Origin: Sphagnum compactum
Lineage: Eukaryota > Bryophyta > Sphagnopsida > Sphagnales
Direction of reading: 5' to 3'
DNA length: 64,000 nucleotides
Assembly: GCA_965153455.1 (NCBI GenBank)
Contig: OZ234499.1
Span: 3,579,577-3,643,576, forward strand
Under the pieces are notes generated by a model. The model ran no database searches. It was not told the DNA's origin and worked only from the letters and a program-made list of their open reading frames with translations. The position numbers and the translations under genes were made by a program. Shown in pieces: positions 1 through 9,624 of this stretch. The first letter of the stretch is position 1. Every line of letters starts with the position of its first letter.

Positions 1-417
1 TTGGCATTCCTCGAGCTCGTAACTGGCAACCATTCTTCCACATTCCTCCTCTTGGGCACTGAGATGTCCTGCAGGAGGAACACCAAGAAGTTCTTTAACG
101 TGAATTGCAGCAACGAAAAACAGCAGCTGAGATACAGCTCGCTCTAGAAAAAAGCTAAAATCCAGCAGGCTTCACGAAACATATTTTCTGCAATGAACAA
201 GAGGAAGTTGTACAAGTACATAATATGTTTCTTCTGTGCTGCAGCAATTCTAGAGCACCTTGAAGATAGAAGAAGCGCCAGCTGCATGATCGACGCCTAC
301 GTTGTTGTACTGTACTTTCGGTTGTTGGGTCGTGATTGTCTTCGGAGTTTCTATATCTTCAGAGTCCTCATTCTCTTCATGGAATGAGAAATTCTGCGGT
401 CCCAGGATGTAAGCCAT
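1..417 (-). CDS. LHT-type (lysine/histidine transporter-like) amino-acid transporter, 5' end only
   Basis: Minus-strand gene cut by the left window edge. Exon 1 (417..259, 53 codons) starts at the ATG at 417..415. This is the first ATG after an in-frame TGA about 130 bases upstream. Intron 258..69 begins GTGCTC and ends CCTGCAG, phase 0. Exon 2 (68..1) reads DISVPKRRNVEEWLPVTSSR then NA. The WLP(V/I)TSSRNA segment is the hallmark just before the first membrane helix of plant LHT/AAP-family (AAAP) transporters. These are proton-coupled amino-acid carriers of the plasma membrane or endomembranes. The first 53 residues are acidic and hydrophilic, as expected for a cytosolic N-terminus, but somewhat long for LHT1. 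All membrane segments lie outside the window, so substrate cannot be inferred. The family call rests on one short diagnostic stretch recalled from the family. It could be another AAAP subfamily close to LHT. Confidence 0.72.
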
Positions 418-423
418 GATCAA

Positions 424-462
424 TGCAGCAGCAGCAGCAGCAGCAGATGATGATGATGATGA
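424..462. repeat. Trinucleotide repeats (GCA)n and (GAT)n in the transporter leader
   Basis: A run of about seven GCA units passes straight into about five GAT units. It lies 7 to 45 bases upstream of the minus-strand start codon at 417, so it is in the mRNA leader. On the mRNA it reads as CATC- and TGC-rich. The frame is open through it, but there is no upstream ATG, so it is not coding in the model chosen. A second triplet run, (GAA)n, lies at about 856-880 in the same leader. Confidence 0.8.
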
Positions 463-925
463 CGTCCGTTGTTTGCAGCACAGGAGCTTCAGATGGGTGC
501 GTCCGAAATCAACCCAGTGCAAGCTGAGCTTCTTATATTCAAGGATTCATCGAGACAGAGTTCTACTAATAATTCTCTACTATAACAAAACACAGGAGAG
601 AGCTGGAGAGATTAGAAAGTGCGAAGAAGAAGAAGAGTCGAGATCATGTCCAGAAACCCAGATCAGATCTTTAGTTGAAAAGCTTACATGCACGATCCTT
701 CAGGACACAAGTTACAATGCTCGATCAGCTACAATATTGTGGAAATTCACCGAAAAATTCAGCATCCAGAAAAAAAACCAACAAAGGAATTTACACAAAG
801 TTCCTGGGAGAACTCCAAAGCACGACTGCACCGAGAAATGAATAGGGGGGAATTAGAGAAGAAGAAGAAGAAGAAGAAGACGAAGACGAAGGAGAAAGTG
901 TGGCGTACTACTCCATTGTAGACTC

Positions 926-933
926 TTTTTATA
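926..933 (-). promoter_or_regulatory. TATA-like box upstream of the transporter gene
   Basis: On the minus strand the sequence reads GGTTATAAAAAGAGTC, a good plant TATA box. It would place the start of transcription near 895-905 and give a leader of about 480 bases. The GC-rich block at about 1000-1130 lies just upstream. Seen by motif only. Confidence 0.4.
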
Positions 934-1128
934 ACCCATCTTCGACAGTAACAACTTGAATCTGTCTCGATTGTCGCGAGCATTTTTTGCGCAAGATCTG
1001 ATTTGTGCCCCGCAAAATGCGGCTTCTTCTTCCGCCGCAGTCGCGACAACAACACGACGACGGACGCTGCAGCCTCGACGGCCACAACATCAACGTCGCG
1101 CTTTCTCCGCTCCCGCGGCGAGCACAAT

Positions 1129-1200
1129 GGATGAATGGACTGAATGGATGGATGGATAGATGGATGAGTGCTTTCTGTGTTCCCAAACTGAATGGATGAA
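1129..1200. repeat. Degenerate (GGAT)n/(GAAT) simple repeat
   Basis: Repeated ATGGATGAATGGAC/TGGATGGATAGATGG units. The core resembles the satellite-like core of the dispersed repeat found at 27.5, 40.0 and 45.7 kb, but the conserved flanking head and tail of that family are not visible here. Confidence 0.7.
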
Positions 1201-1310
1201 CCTTTTGACTGTTTTTTTTTGGGAAATAGGGGATATCTGGTCTGAAATATCTTCTTTTAAAAACTCAAAAAGATATTTGGAGTGAAATATCCTTTTATAA
1301 CTCAACATGT

Positions 1311-2625
1311 AAAGGTTTTTTTTTAAATTATTTATTTATTTTATTCTTATTAATTTAATTTTTAAAAATCATTTAATTAAATTTGAGTAATTTTGGTAGT
1401 GCCCCCCTTGCATTGATGCCCATTTTCACATTCAAAGATTTCATTTTCTTAAAAAAATTAGAATATTTTAAACCCGTCTTCGAAGTGGAAAGGATTTTAT
1501 GCATATTAATGAAATATGACTAATTTTTAATATTTTGAAACTATGCTGCCAACAGGTTTCTTTTTTCAATTTGGTGATTTCCAAAAACATTAGTCAAAAT
1601 TAGTCAATTTTAAGATTTGTAAATAAAAACACAGAAATTTCCCAAATTATTATTTTGTTGAAAAAACAACAAAATTTGGCTAAAACTAAATCACACTAGT
1701 TGCCAACAAAGTGCCTTTGTTGCCTAAATTATGATGATCTCAAGGAATTCACAATCAAGTTTCCATTTAATTAAAATCCTTTTTTTTAAAAATGGTTGAA
1801 ATGCTGAAACCGAATTTATTTTAATTACTTGCAAACTATAATCCAATCCTATATTTGTAAATTCACTACTTGTATAATTCCACCATTTGAAATACAACCT
1901 TCTTTCCCAAAATACAATACTTGCATGGAAATGGAATTTACAAATACATTTTTTTTGGCTAGAACATTTTTTAAATGTGTTTTAGATCCAATATTTAATT
2001 AATGAATGTTTTAAAAAAAAGACCACAAAAATAAAATAAAAACTTCCACCAACAAAATTTGTTGAAATTGTTATTAGTCAATTTCAAATAATATATGTCA
2101 TGTTCATCTTTTAAAGGTCGAATTTTTGTTGTATATTAAGTTTAAAAAAGTTATTGATTCTTTCCCAAATGAAATTAGTTAGATTCCAATTCTACATGTC
2201 TTTATTCATCACTTGCAACCAATGGGTTTTTTTTCTTTTTTTGTGCAAAATTTTGTGAAAATGAAATGAAACTAAATTAAATTAAATTGAGGCTACAACT
2301 TCTTCAAAGGTTTTTTTTTAATTAATTTTTTAATCATAAAAAACGAAGGGTTTTTTGGATTGGGTTTGTCAAATTTAGAAGGCGAAAGTCTTGTAAGTTG
2401 CCAAACAATACAAGGATTATAATTTTTTTTTACTATCCTACTGCTCATGTTATCATTTAATGATAAATCTTTCTTGGGATGCTAGCCAATGACATAAAAT
2501 CAAAAAATTGCGAAAAAAAAAATAAAAATTTATTGTAAGAAGCTTGCAATGAAAATTAAATGGTTTTACATGTTGTTTCTTGGGTATACAAATTCAACCC
2601 AAATTCAACCCCAAGGATGAATGGT
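1311..2625. other. AT-rich spacer, no gene seen
   Basis: Homopolymer A/T tracts and many stops in all frames. I see no domain-bearing reading frame, RNA gene or terminal repeat. Confidence 0.6.
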
Positions 2626-2724
2626 AAGTGGTCATGAAACAGTTTTCTGTTGGGTTTCAGTTAACTTGGACGTTAAGTTCACTTTGAGTGAAATAGTATT
2701 GGGATGGGTAACCTTATAGGAGGT
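2626..2724 (+). pseudogene. Degenerate 5S-rRNA-like sequence (5S pseudogene, SINE3- or Cassandra-like)
   Basis: The stretch aligns in order with plant 5S rRNA. GTGGTCAT corresponds to GCGATCAT near the 5' end. AACTTGGACGTTAAG corresponds to AACTCCGCAGTTAAG (box A area). TAGTATTGGGATGGGTAACC corresponds to TAGTACTAGGATGGGTGACC (intermediate element plus box C). The spacing is close to that in real 5S. Many substitutions, including in the middle, show it is not a functional 5S gene. It sits alone in AT-rich DNA with no tandem 5S units. 5S-derived sequences are known as heads of SINE3-type elements and inside the LTRs of Cassandra retrotransposons. No LTR ends or primer-binding site could be tied to this copy, so its vehicle is unresolved. 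Confidence 0.6.
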
Positions 2725-5700
2725 TTAATATATTTGGGCCAAAAACACAAGGTCCCACTAGAGCAATAAGGCTCATGGTGACAACTCCCATATAACAATC
2801 AAGAGTCTATGATATAAGAAGACTTAGTTAGAGTTTTTATTTCAGAATTATTATAACTTATTGTATGTTTCTAATTGCTTATAATATAATTCAAATGATT
2901 TAAAATTGGAGTTGTATTTTGTGATAAAATTTTATATGTTGACCAATATTATGCAAGTCGGGTTGTTCATCTCCCACTTCTAGTGACAAGAGTAACATGT
3001 GAGTTACTTGTTGGCAATGAGAATGTTGAGTCTACCAATGGTGAAATTGTTGGACATGATTGTGGTGGAGCTAGTGCAAATGCATTTATACATCTTTTGT
3101 CATTATTCTATCTTTGCTTTTGTTTATTCTTCATATAATTGTCTTAAGTTATCTTGTCTTCTTGTGCCAACAAAAAGTCTTATGTTTTTGCATCTTTTGT
3201 CAAAGCAAACAAACATACGATAAAATTCAAATTGACAAAGTTGTTTTCATGATTACTATAACCACCATATGAATAATCAAGTCCTCCAATTTGTATGTAA
3301 TATTTTGATAATATCTTTATACCTTCTTCATTCAATTGGCCAAACTTTATTTAATCAATAGTTCCACCTTCATCGAGTCATTTTACAATTTTTTCACATG
3401 CCCTAAATACCATGTTAACATCCATGATAATATCAACATCATCAAACAAACCCATCTTTTCAACTTCATGGTCTTCTTGTGTGAAAGGACCACCTACACA
3501 TGTTTTATATTGCATTCAGCACAACCTACCCAATGGAAATTTAGGAGGTGGATGGGCATTCAACTCTATTATCACCTCATTTTGAAAACTAAACCCTTTT
3601 CTAGCACATCAACAGTTGAAAATACCTTCAAAACTTTTGAAATTTCGTAGGTTTGAAATGCATCTAGTTAGTTCACTTTGTTGTTCAATGTCCAAAACAA
3701 AAGTCCTCACCAATACATCAACTTCACTAACAAAGGCGTCTTCATTTCTTGAAGTAGATTCATGACTTTCATAATTCATATGCCCACCATCATCTACAAT
3801 CTCATTATTGTCCCCATTGCCTTCATTTGCACAACAATTTATGATGTTTAATGAATTTGGAAATGAAAAAGGCTAAGAATTTTCCCATTTACCATGAAAC
3901 AAAATAATATCTTTCATCCCAACATTTGAGGCCCTATTTTGGGCCTCTTTGAAGCCAACTATCAAGCTTGTTGTAAAGTTTCATTGGAAACCAAATCATA
4001 ATTCCAAAGGTTAGCACAATAACAAGAGGGATTACCTTCCTAGCAACAAAAAGATTGTCATCTCATAAAAGACTTGACAAACAATGGACCATTTTTTCAA
4101 ATTTGATTTGTTTAGTCCATCCTATGTGCAAAATTTATGTCCATTGCCTCCTTCATAATTATGTTTGTTTTTCACATGTCGAAAAAAGGAAAATAAATCT
4201 TCACAACAATTTAAACCCTATGTAAAGCACTTGAAAAAATAAGAAATAAATCATGCATCATCATAATATGTAATATTGTCAAGTGATAAGAAATTAAACA
4301 ATCAATTATGGACTCTTTTCCCAACCAATTATCTTGCAATTATGTCCATGTCAAACAAAAATTTAATTCCACAATAGATCATATGGATTACAAAAGATGA
4401 TAATTCCACTTATTCTAATGATGTTCCTTGACCATTAAAAACTTCCCAAAATGCCAATATAACTTCAAGATGTAAAATTGTACCTTTGACATGTTCTCAA
4501 AATTTCAATCTTTCATGAATAATACCGTCATTGATTGCTACAAGGGATTTCTTAACCTTAGATAAAATAATGTGTTATACAGTCGAAATTTTTTGTTTAT
4601 CCATTGTGTTGATATCTTCTTTCATCAACCCATGTTGATATTTACTAAAGTTTTAAGGAAATAATAATATATGATTTTTGCTTGCTATTTATTTACCCCA
4701 AAATATAATTCTTGTGGTTGAAAGTAGAAGGTTTTGAAGTTTCTTACTCTAATGCAAGGAATCTCACATCATTATTACCACAACATTTTCCACCATTTTT
4801 GCACACATTAAAAAGCATTGAATTTTTAAGCCATGGGCACCTCTGGAAATGTTGTCCAACATTAATTTCCACCCCTATTATTGTCATTTAAAACATGACC
4901 TTTGAACAGGCGTTTTTCCAAATATTTCTTATGCAACTTCAATATAAGTTCCCATTGACTTTTTATTTACAAATTTGACCAAATTGATTACAAATACTCA
5001 ACAAGAAATTCACTAATCTTGGCATACCAACCACAAAAGGGTTATCTACAAGCACATGACACATTCTTCCAACTTGTAAAATTTCAAACGCATCCTTCAT
5101 ACTAGGCCATGTAGTTTATGATGGGTTGATGTCAAAATTGCACCAATTGGTTGAATATTCATGAACACTTGAATCCAACAAAACCATCACTTATATCTAA
5201 ACTCTTATTCCATGTGCCAAGCACAATGCATTTTATCTCATCCCTTGTACATCCAAATGGTTTAAACATTGAAAAACCAAATTTTTTTTTAGTTTTTTTC
5301 AAAAATAATGACATGTAACGAAACATAAAATCATTAATACCAATAAAATATTAAAACAATCTTTACAAGTGCTAGTTTGCTCGAGTGGACCAAAAATATT
5401 ATCCAAAAGTTATGTTTTCCTATTTTGGAATGTAATGAATATGTGAAATACTACCACAAAAAAACTAGAAAAGTAAAATGAAAATCTTATAGTCCAAAGC
5501 AAGAAGGTCAAGGGCATACTACCAATGAATTTTCATGGAATTTAACTTATAAGATGATGTTGTGAATATCACATCAAGGCTTCAAAATGAAAAACTTTAA
5601 GTCATCTTGAATTTCCTGTACTTCTAGGAATTCAAGTTTCACCTTTTTTAAACCATCATTTTTAAAGCTTCTATGGAAAAATGAATTTTTAGGACTTTGG

Positions 5701-5968
5701 CTTCATTTATAAACCTTTGGAGGTGAAAGTTGTATAATCAAATCAATGTGAAGAGTAGTAGTACTTGTAGTTTGAAAACACATATCATAAATTTCATGGG
5801 CAATAAATGTTGTGCAAAATTTGTTTTTCATATGTTCATATGGAATAGACACGGATGTCATTCATCTACTTGGATTGTTTGAAAATTGATATCATGTGCA
5901 TTATCTAGACATGAATATCATATGCCTGTTTGTATTGTTGACACACAAATGTTGTATGTCTATTCATG

Positions 5969-6014
5969 TTGTTTACACACGAAAGTTGTGCACACAACTT
6001 TTGTGTTTAAATAA
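5969..6014. repeat. Imperfect hairpin, 22-bp arms
   Basis: Left arm 5969..5990 and right arm 5993..6014 are inverted copies with three mismatches and almost no loop. Related TTGT/ACAAC words continue on both sides (about 5930-6050), so the structure may be the centre of a larger foldback element. No protein-coding signal. Confidence 0.6.
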
Positions 6015-6201
6015 TGCACAACATTCGTGTTTAAACAATATGAACCTATGAAATAATAGATTTTGCACAAATTTGGATTGATCCCATGAAGCTTGTAAAT
6101 TTGTGATGCATAGTAAGAACAATAATCACAAATTGTTTTTATGAAAGTATGGATGATGTAAGTAATTTATTTTTTCAATTTCTTGGAAAGCTAAATGACT
6201 T

Positions 6202-6396
6202 TTAACAACCACAATACTTCCTTTCAAATTTCTTTTGACATGATCCAAAATTTGGAACATCATTTATTAACCTCACATGGAAGTGGTTATGGCAATCACA
6301 ACATTCATACAAAAATAGATCATTTGATGAAGGTTTGAATTTTTGACACCCACATTCATCACCCATGATCACATTATTACATTCACCCCACTCCAT
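6202..6396 (-). other. Small Cys/His-rich open frame, unrecognised
   Basis: A 64-codon frame starting at an ATG holds CGCQKF, then CCDCHNHFH, then GSCQKKFERKYCGC. Spacing of the type CxC...CxxCxCHxxFH resembles a zinc-binding module, but I cannot name the family. It is isolated in AT-rich decayed DNA with no visible promoter or neighbouring exons. It may be a fragment of an old transposon gene or chance. Confidence 0.2.
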
Positions 6397-6732
6397 TTGA
6401 ATAAATCAACAAAATTAAGATAGCTCCCACGCTCTTATTAACAAGTAATGGTTGTTGAAGTTTAAATCATAATAGGTCAAAATGCATAAAGGTTGCATTA
6501 AACAACTTTATTAACAACTTATAATGGACTTCAATCTTCCATGAAACCTTTTATTTTGCAACTCTAAGGAAACAACAAATAGTTGCATGTATATTGTTCA
6601 AAAACTACCAAAAGGACATGTAGGAAAAAATAAAAGAACAAGTAAATAAGATGCATATATTATGTAGCTTCATGGAAATCTTTGCTCATGCTGATTACCC
6701 CAAGATAACTTTTCCCTGCAGATTTGTACTTG

Positions 6733-7115
6733 TTTTCTTGTGCTAAACCCAAAACAAAAAATAATATAAGAAAAAGATAGCCAAAAAAAAAGAAATTGGA
6801 AAGAGAAAGACCAAGTGACATGTATCATATTCCAAAAATAGTCCTAAACACAAAAGGACAATTTTTTTAAACAACGAAAGAATAACGTCAATTAAGTAAT
6901 CTATGCACATGCCACATGCCACCGCAAGTTTTTCGTCGTGTTTGAACTATGTCAATAATACTTATGTTTCTTGGGCCAAATTCAAAACAAAACATAAAAA
7001 AGGAACAACTAAAAAACTAAAAAGAAAGAAAAAGGAGACCATGTAACATGTATGAGATGCCAAAAAGAACCTAAAAGACAAAGGGACAATTTTGAAACAT
7101 CAACAACAAAAGACT
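6733..7115. repeat. Diverged direct repeat, two copies of about 150-160 bp
   Basis: About 6733-6895 and 6966-7115 share an ordered series of words: TTTCTTG, CAAAACAAAA, AAAGAAA, ACATGTAT, CCAAAAA, AAAGGACAA and an ACAACGAAAG/ACAACAAAAG end. The repeat lies just beyond the 3' side of the minus-strand copia remnant. It could be a tandem duplication or relics of its 3' LTR region, though it does not resemble the LTR at 8743-8924. Confidence 0.45.
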
Positions 7116-7139
7116 AAAGCTAGGGAAATCAAATATCTC

Positions 7140-7890
7140 TCAATGTAAATTTGTCCAACCTTCTTGTTGATTGTGTATGATAGCATTATTTAAAAGTGTA
7201 ATCAAATTTCCATTATCCAACATTTCAAATTCTTGTTGGAGAGTACATTTGACTTGCTTAATCAATGTTAACGTATTATTGATGAGTATCCAATCATCAA
7301 CATAAATAGTAAGGATGACAAATCCAAAATGATCTAATCATTTGATATGAATATTAAAATCTGATTCCAATCTTTGGAAACCTTGAACTATCAAGTAGTT
7401 GTTTTAAAGTTGATACGAAGGCTTGGAAAATTGTTTTAATCCATATAAAGATTTTAGACCTTTGCATATTGTTTGTGAATTCGGTGGAATCATTAACTCT
7501 TTTGGTAAATTCCTCATCAAGAAAGTTGTTTGAAAATGTCATCTTTACATCAAGTTGATGCATTTCTAAATCATATTGAATAGCAACAACAAGCAACACT
7601 TTGATGGAATTTAATTTGACAACATGCAAATTTTTTTTATTGTAGTCAATACTTTGAATTTGTGAAAACCCTCTTGCTATTAATCTAGCTTTAAACTTGT
7701 CAATGGATCCATCTAACTTTGTTTTTATTTCAAAAACCCACATCCATGAAAGAGACATTTTACCTTCTGGAAGAATAATTAATTCCCAAGTTTTGTTAGC
7801 TTTTAAATATTGTATTTTAGCTTGTATGGCTAATGTCCATTCTCCATCATCAAGTCCATCAAGAACATCCTTGATGGAAATAGGGGTCAC
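7140..7890 (-). pseudogene. Copia reverse transcriptase remnant
   Basis: The open part (7890..7354) carries NKTWELIILPEG, DKFKARLIARGFSQ, DYNKK and DLEMHQLDVKMTFSNNFLDE, in the order typical of the copia reverse-transcriptase domain (RVT_2). After a frameshift near 7440-7360 the catalytic motif Y-V-D-D follows at 7304..7293, then QEFEMLDNGNLI, the usual segment after it. The metal-binding aspartates are still present, but the frame is broken and the RNase H end is absent. No function is expected. Confidence 0.85.
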
Positions 7891-7972
7891 ATATTGTATA
7901 TTTGCAACATATGCATGATATATTTACATTTTGTATTTTATTTGCCTAGTTGTATGCTTTGTATTGTTTCAA

Positions 7973-8470
7973 TTAATCTTTGTGAAGGTTTTTGAATATT
8001 TTATAGCTTGGAGGCATGTTCCTCATAAAGCAAATAATTGTTTTGTCATTTAGAACAGTTACACTTGTGTTGGTTAGTTGATGCAGATTTGTTCGAGACA
8101 AATGGATGTGTTTTGTAACATTATAACTATTTCTCACCTTCCGAGTATAAAACTTTTCCTTTAGATACATTTTAGCTACAACATCTTGAGATTGAAACAT
8201 TATTGTTAATTATGTCCACGCTAAATTTGATGTTGCACATGATTGAACATGTGATATGACATTATTGTCCAAGCAATTATTAACTATGGTTGAAGACATT
8301 ACATCCTTCTTCTCCCACTCATTTGTGCTTCTTGCTCTTATAATAGGTTAAACAAGAGTACTCACAACAAGTTGGGCCATAGTTGGAGCTATTGACTTTG
8401 GTACAATACCATTTATGATAGACCATAATTTTCTACTTTGAATATCAATGTCAATTTATGAATCCATATA
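7973..8470 (-). pseudogene. Copia gag (UBN2-type) remnant
   Basis: Two frames separated by an in-frame stop read LWSIINGIVPK, WEKKDVMSSTIVNNCLD, SHVQSCATSNLAW, KMYLKEKFYTRKV, SVTKH-like HIHLSRTNLHQLTN and FMRNMPPSYKIF. This is the standard order of a plant copia gag (UBN2) region. No zinc knuckle (CCHC) remains, because the sequence passes almost directly into reverse transcriptase. Confidence 0.75.
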
Positions 8471-8730
8471 TTGCAAAAGGTTTTGTTTAATTTAATTACA
8501 TGACTTATGCCAATTTTCTATGCCATTTACTCGTTGTAAGGTTTTGTGAATGCATCAAATGATCCATGATGGATTGTATTTCACAAATTTTGTTTTACTA
8601 TGACTGAAATCATGTACCATGAATTTCTCATTCATTATATAGGTATCAGACCTATTTATTTTCTTTGATTATTTTTTGTGTAGTTATTTACAGTGTGTAA
8701 ACAAATGCATCATAGATTGCTTAACCTTTA

Positions 8731-8742
8731 GCTCTAATACCA
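8731..8742 (-). other. Copia primer-binding site (initiator tRNA-Met type)
   Basis: On the minus strand TGGTATTAGAGC follows immediately after the LTR end. It differs by one base from TGGTATCAGAGC, the usual plant copia site matching an internal part of initiator tRNA-Met. Confidence 0.8.
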
Positions 8743-8924
8743 TGTGAGAATAATGCAGAAGAGAAGAGAATTGGTAAAGATGATGTATATTATATTGATA
8801 CAAGCTTTTTCTTATATAGTTACACCAACCTTAAAGGTTGTGATGGTCCATGAAAAGGCATACCGATTCACTTGAATTATATAGAGCAAATTGGTGCACT
8901 ATCTACTTATTAATAATTCTTACA
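8743..8924 (-). repeat. Copia 5' LTR, about 182 bp
   Basis: On the minus strand it would begin TGTAAGAAT and end ATTCTCACA. The ends form an 8-of-9 inverted match with the canonical TG...CA borders. A TATA box (CTATATAAG) lies mid-LTR, upstream of a T/C-rich stretch that ends next to the primer-binding site. The outer border at 8924 was chosen from the inverted end match. No partner LTR was available to confirm it. Confidence 0.65.
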
Positions 8925-9624
8925 ATAACCAATTGGAAGTATGAGTAAGGTAGACTCGAAGGCTTCGTTCACTTCAACTAGGTAGGAGATGGAGAGACAA
9001 GAAGATTGACAAATGGATATGCTTTCATTCTTGGGAAATCGATCACCAATGACTTGGTGCTTGAAACAACCCACAATAGTTAGGCTTTTATCGATTGAAG
9101 TGAAGTATTGAAGTCTTGTAAATGAAGGAACCAAAGAAATAACATGATTGCAAAGGTTAAGACAAGATGTGGGATTCTTCATAACACAACCAACTCCTCT
9201 TATGTGCGATCATCAAAGTAGTGTCAAAATCACCAAGAATCCAACTATTTTCAAAGCTAGGACAAAACGCATCCAGCTAACATATTCGCAAAAACCATTA
9301 GGTAGAATTAAGTTTGAACTAAGTTTGAATCCTTGTCAAGAGAAAGCTTACAAATTCAAAGGAAAGCTCAAACTGATGCAAACTCTCTAATTAGCAATAT
9401 TATACAAAGCTTATTGATGAAAGCTCTCTGATCAGGGCAAGGCCAGTGAGACTGTATAAACTTGTGAGCAACAATGTGTCTTATTTCTCCTAATCTACAT
9501 GAAATGTAGAGTCACAGACCTTTGTTTCAAATTTTCACATTATCCATGAAACAGTTAGCTTGATTTTCACAGCTAGAATAGTCCACTTCTGGAAGATTTC
9601 TTGGAGCGGAATCTTCTCACATGC
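8925..9624. other. Spacer between copia LTR and the ubiquitin-like gene
   Basis: No gene recognised. The right part (about 9400-9624) is less AT-rich and probably holds the 3' untranslated region of the minus-strand ubiquitin-like gene. Confidence 0.4.

Larger units (their letters stand above)
463..1310. other. Leader and promoter region of the minus-strand transporter
   Basis: No coding sequence supported. Contains purine-rich triplet runs (about 856-900), the TATA-like box, a GC-rich stretch with CGTCG/CGCGG motifs at about 1000-1120, and a degenerate GGAT repeat at about 1129-1200. The open frames here come from the biased triplet composition and have no family match. Confidence 0.5.
2725..6732. 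other. AT-rich spacer with decayed sequence
   Basis: No intact gene. Between about 4600 and 5280 the minus strand has coding-like stretches broken by stops, with fragments such as GCTRDEIKCIVLGTW and ELILKLHKKYLEKRLFKGH. These look like an old transposon or pseudogene, but I do not recognise the family. The remaining sequence is AT-rich, with open frames that lack any recognisable motif. Confidence 0.4.
7140..8924 (-). mobile_element. Decayed, internally deleted Ty1/copia retrotransposon
   Basis: Read on the minus strand, the order is 5' LTR (8924..8743), primer-binding site (8742..8731), gag remnant (about 8600..7973), then directly a reverse-transcriptase remnant (7890..about 7140). Only about 80 bases separate gag from reverse transcriptase, so protease, integrase and most of the linking pol region are missing. 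Frameshifts and stops show it is dead. A 3' LTR was not found on the expected side, so the copy is truncated or heavily decayed there. A non-autonomous internally deleted element and post-insertion deletion are both possible. Confidence 0.8.

Noticed and set aside
250-522. Longer transporter N-terminus including poly-Ser and poly-Ala
   Set aside because: The upstream part has no ATG before an in-frame TGA; the Ser/Ala run is translation of the leader triplet repeat.
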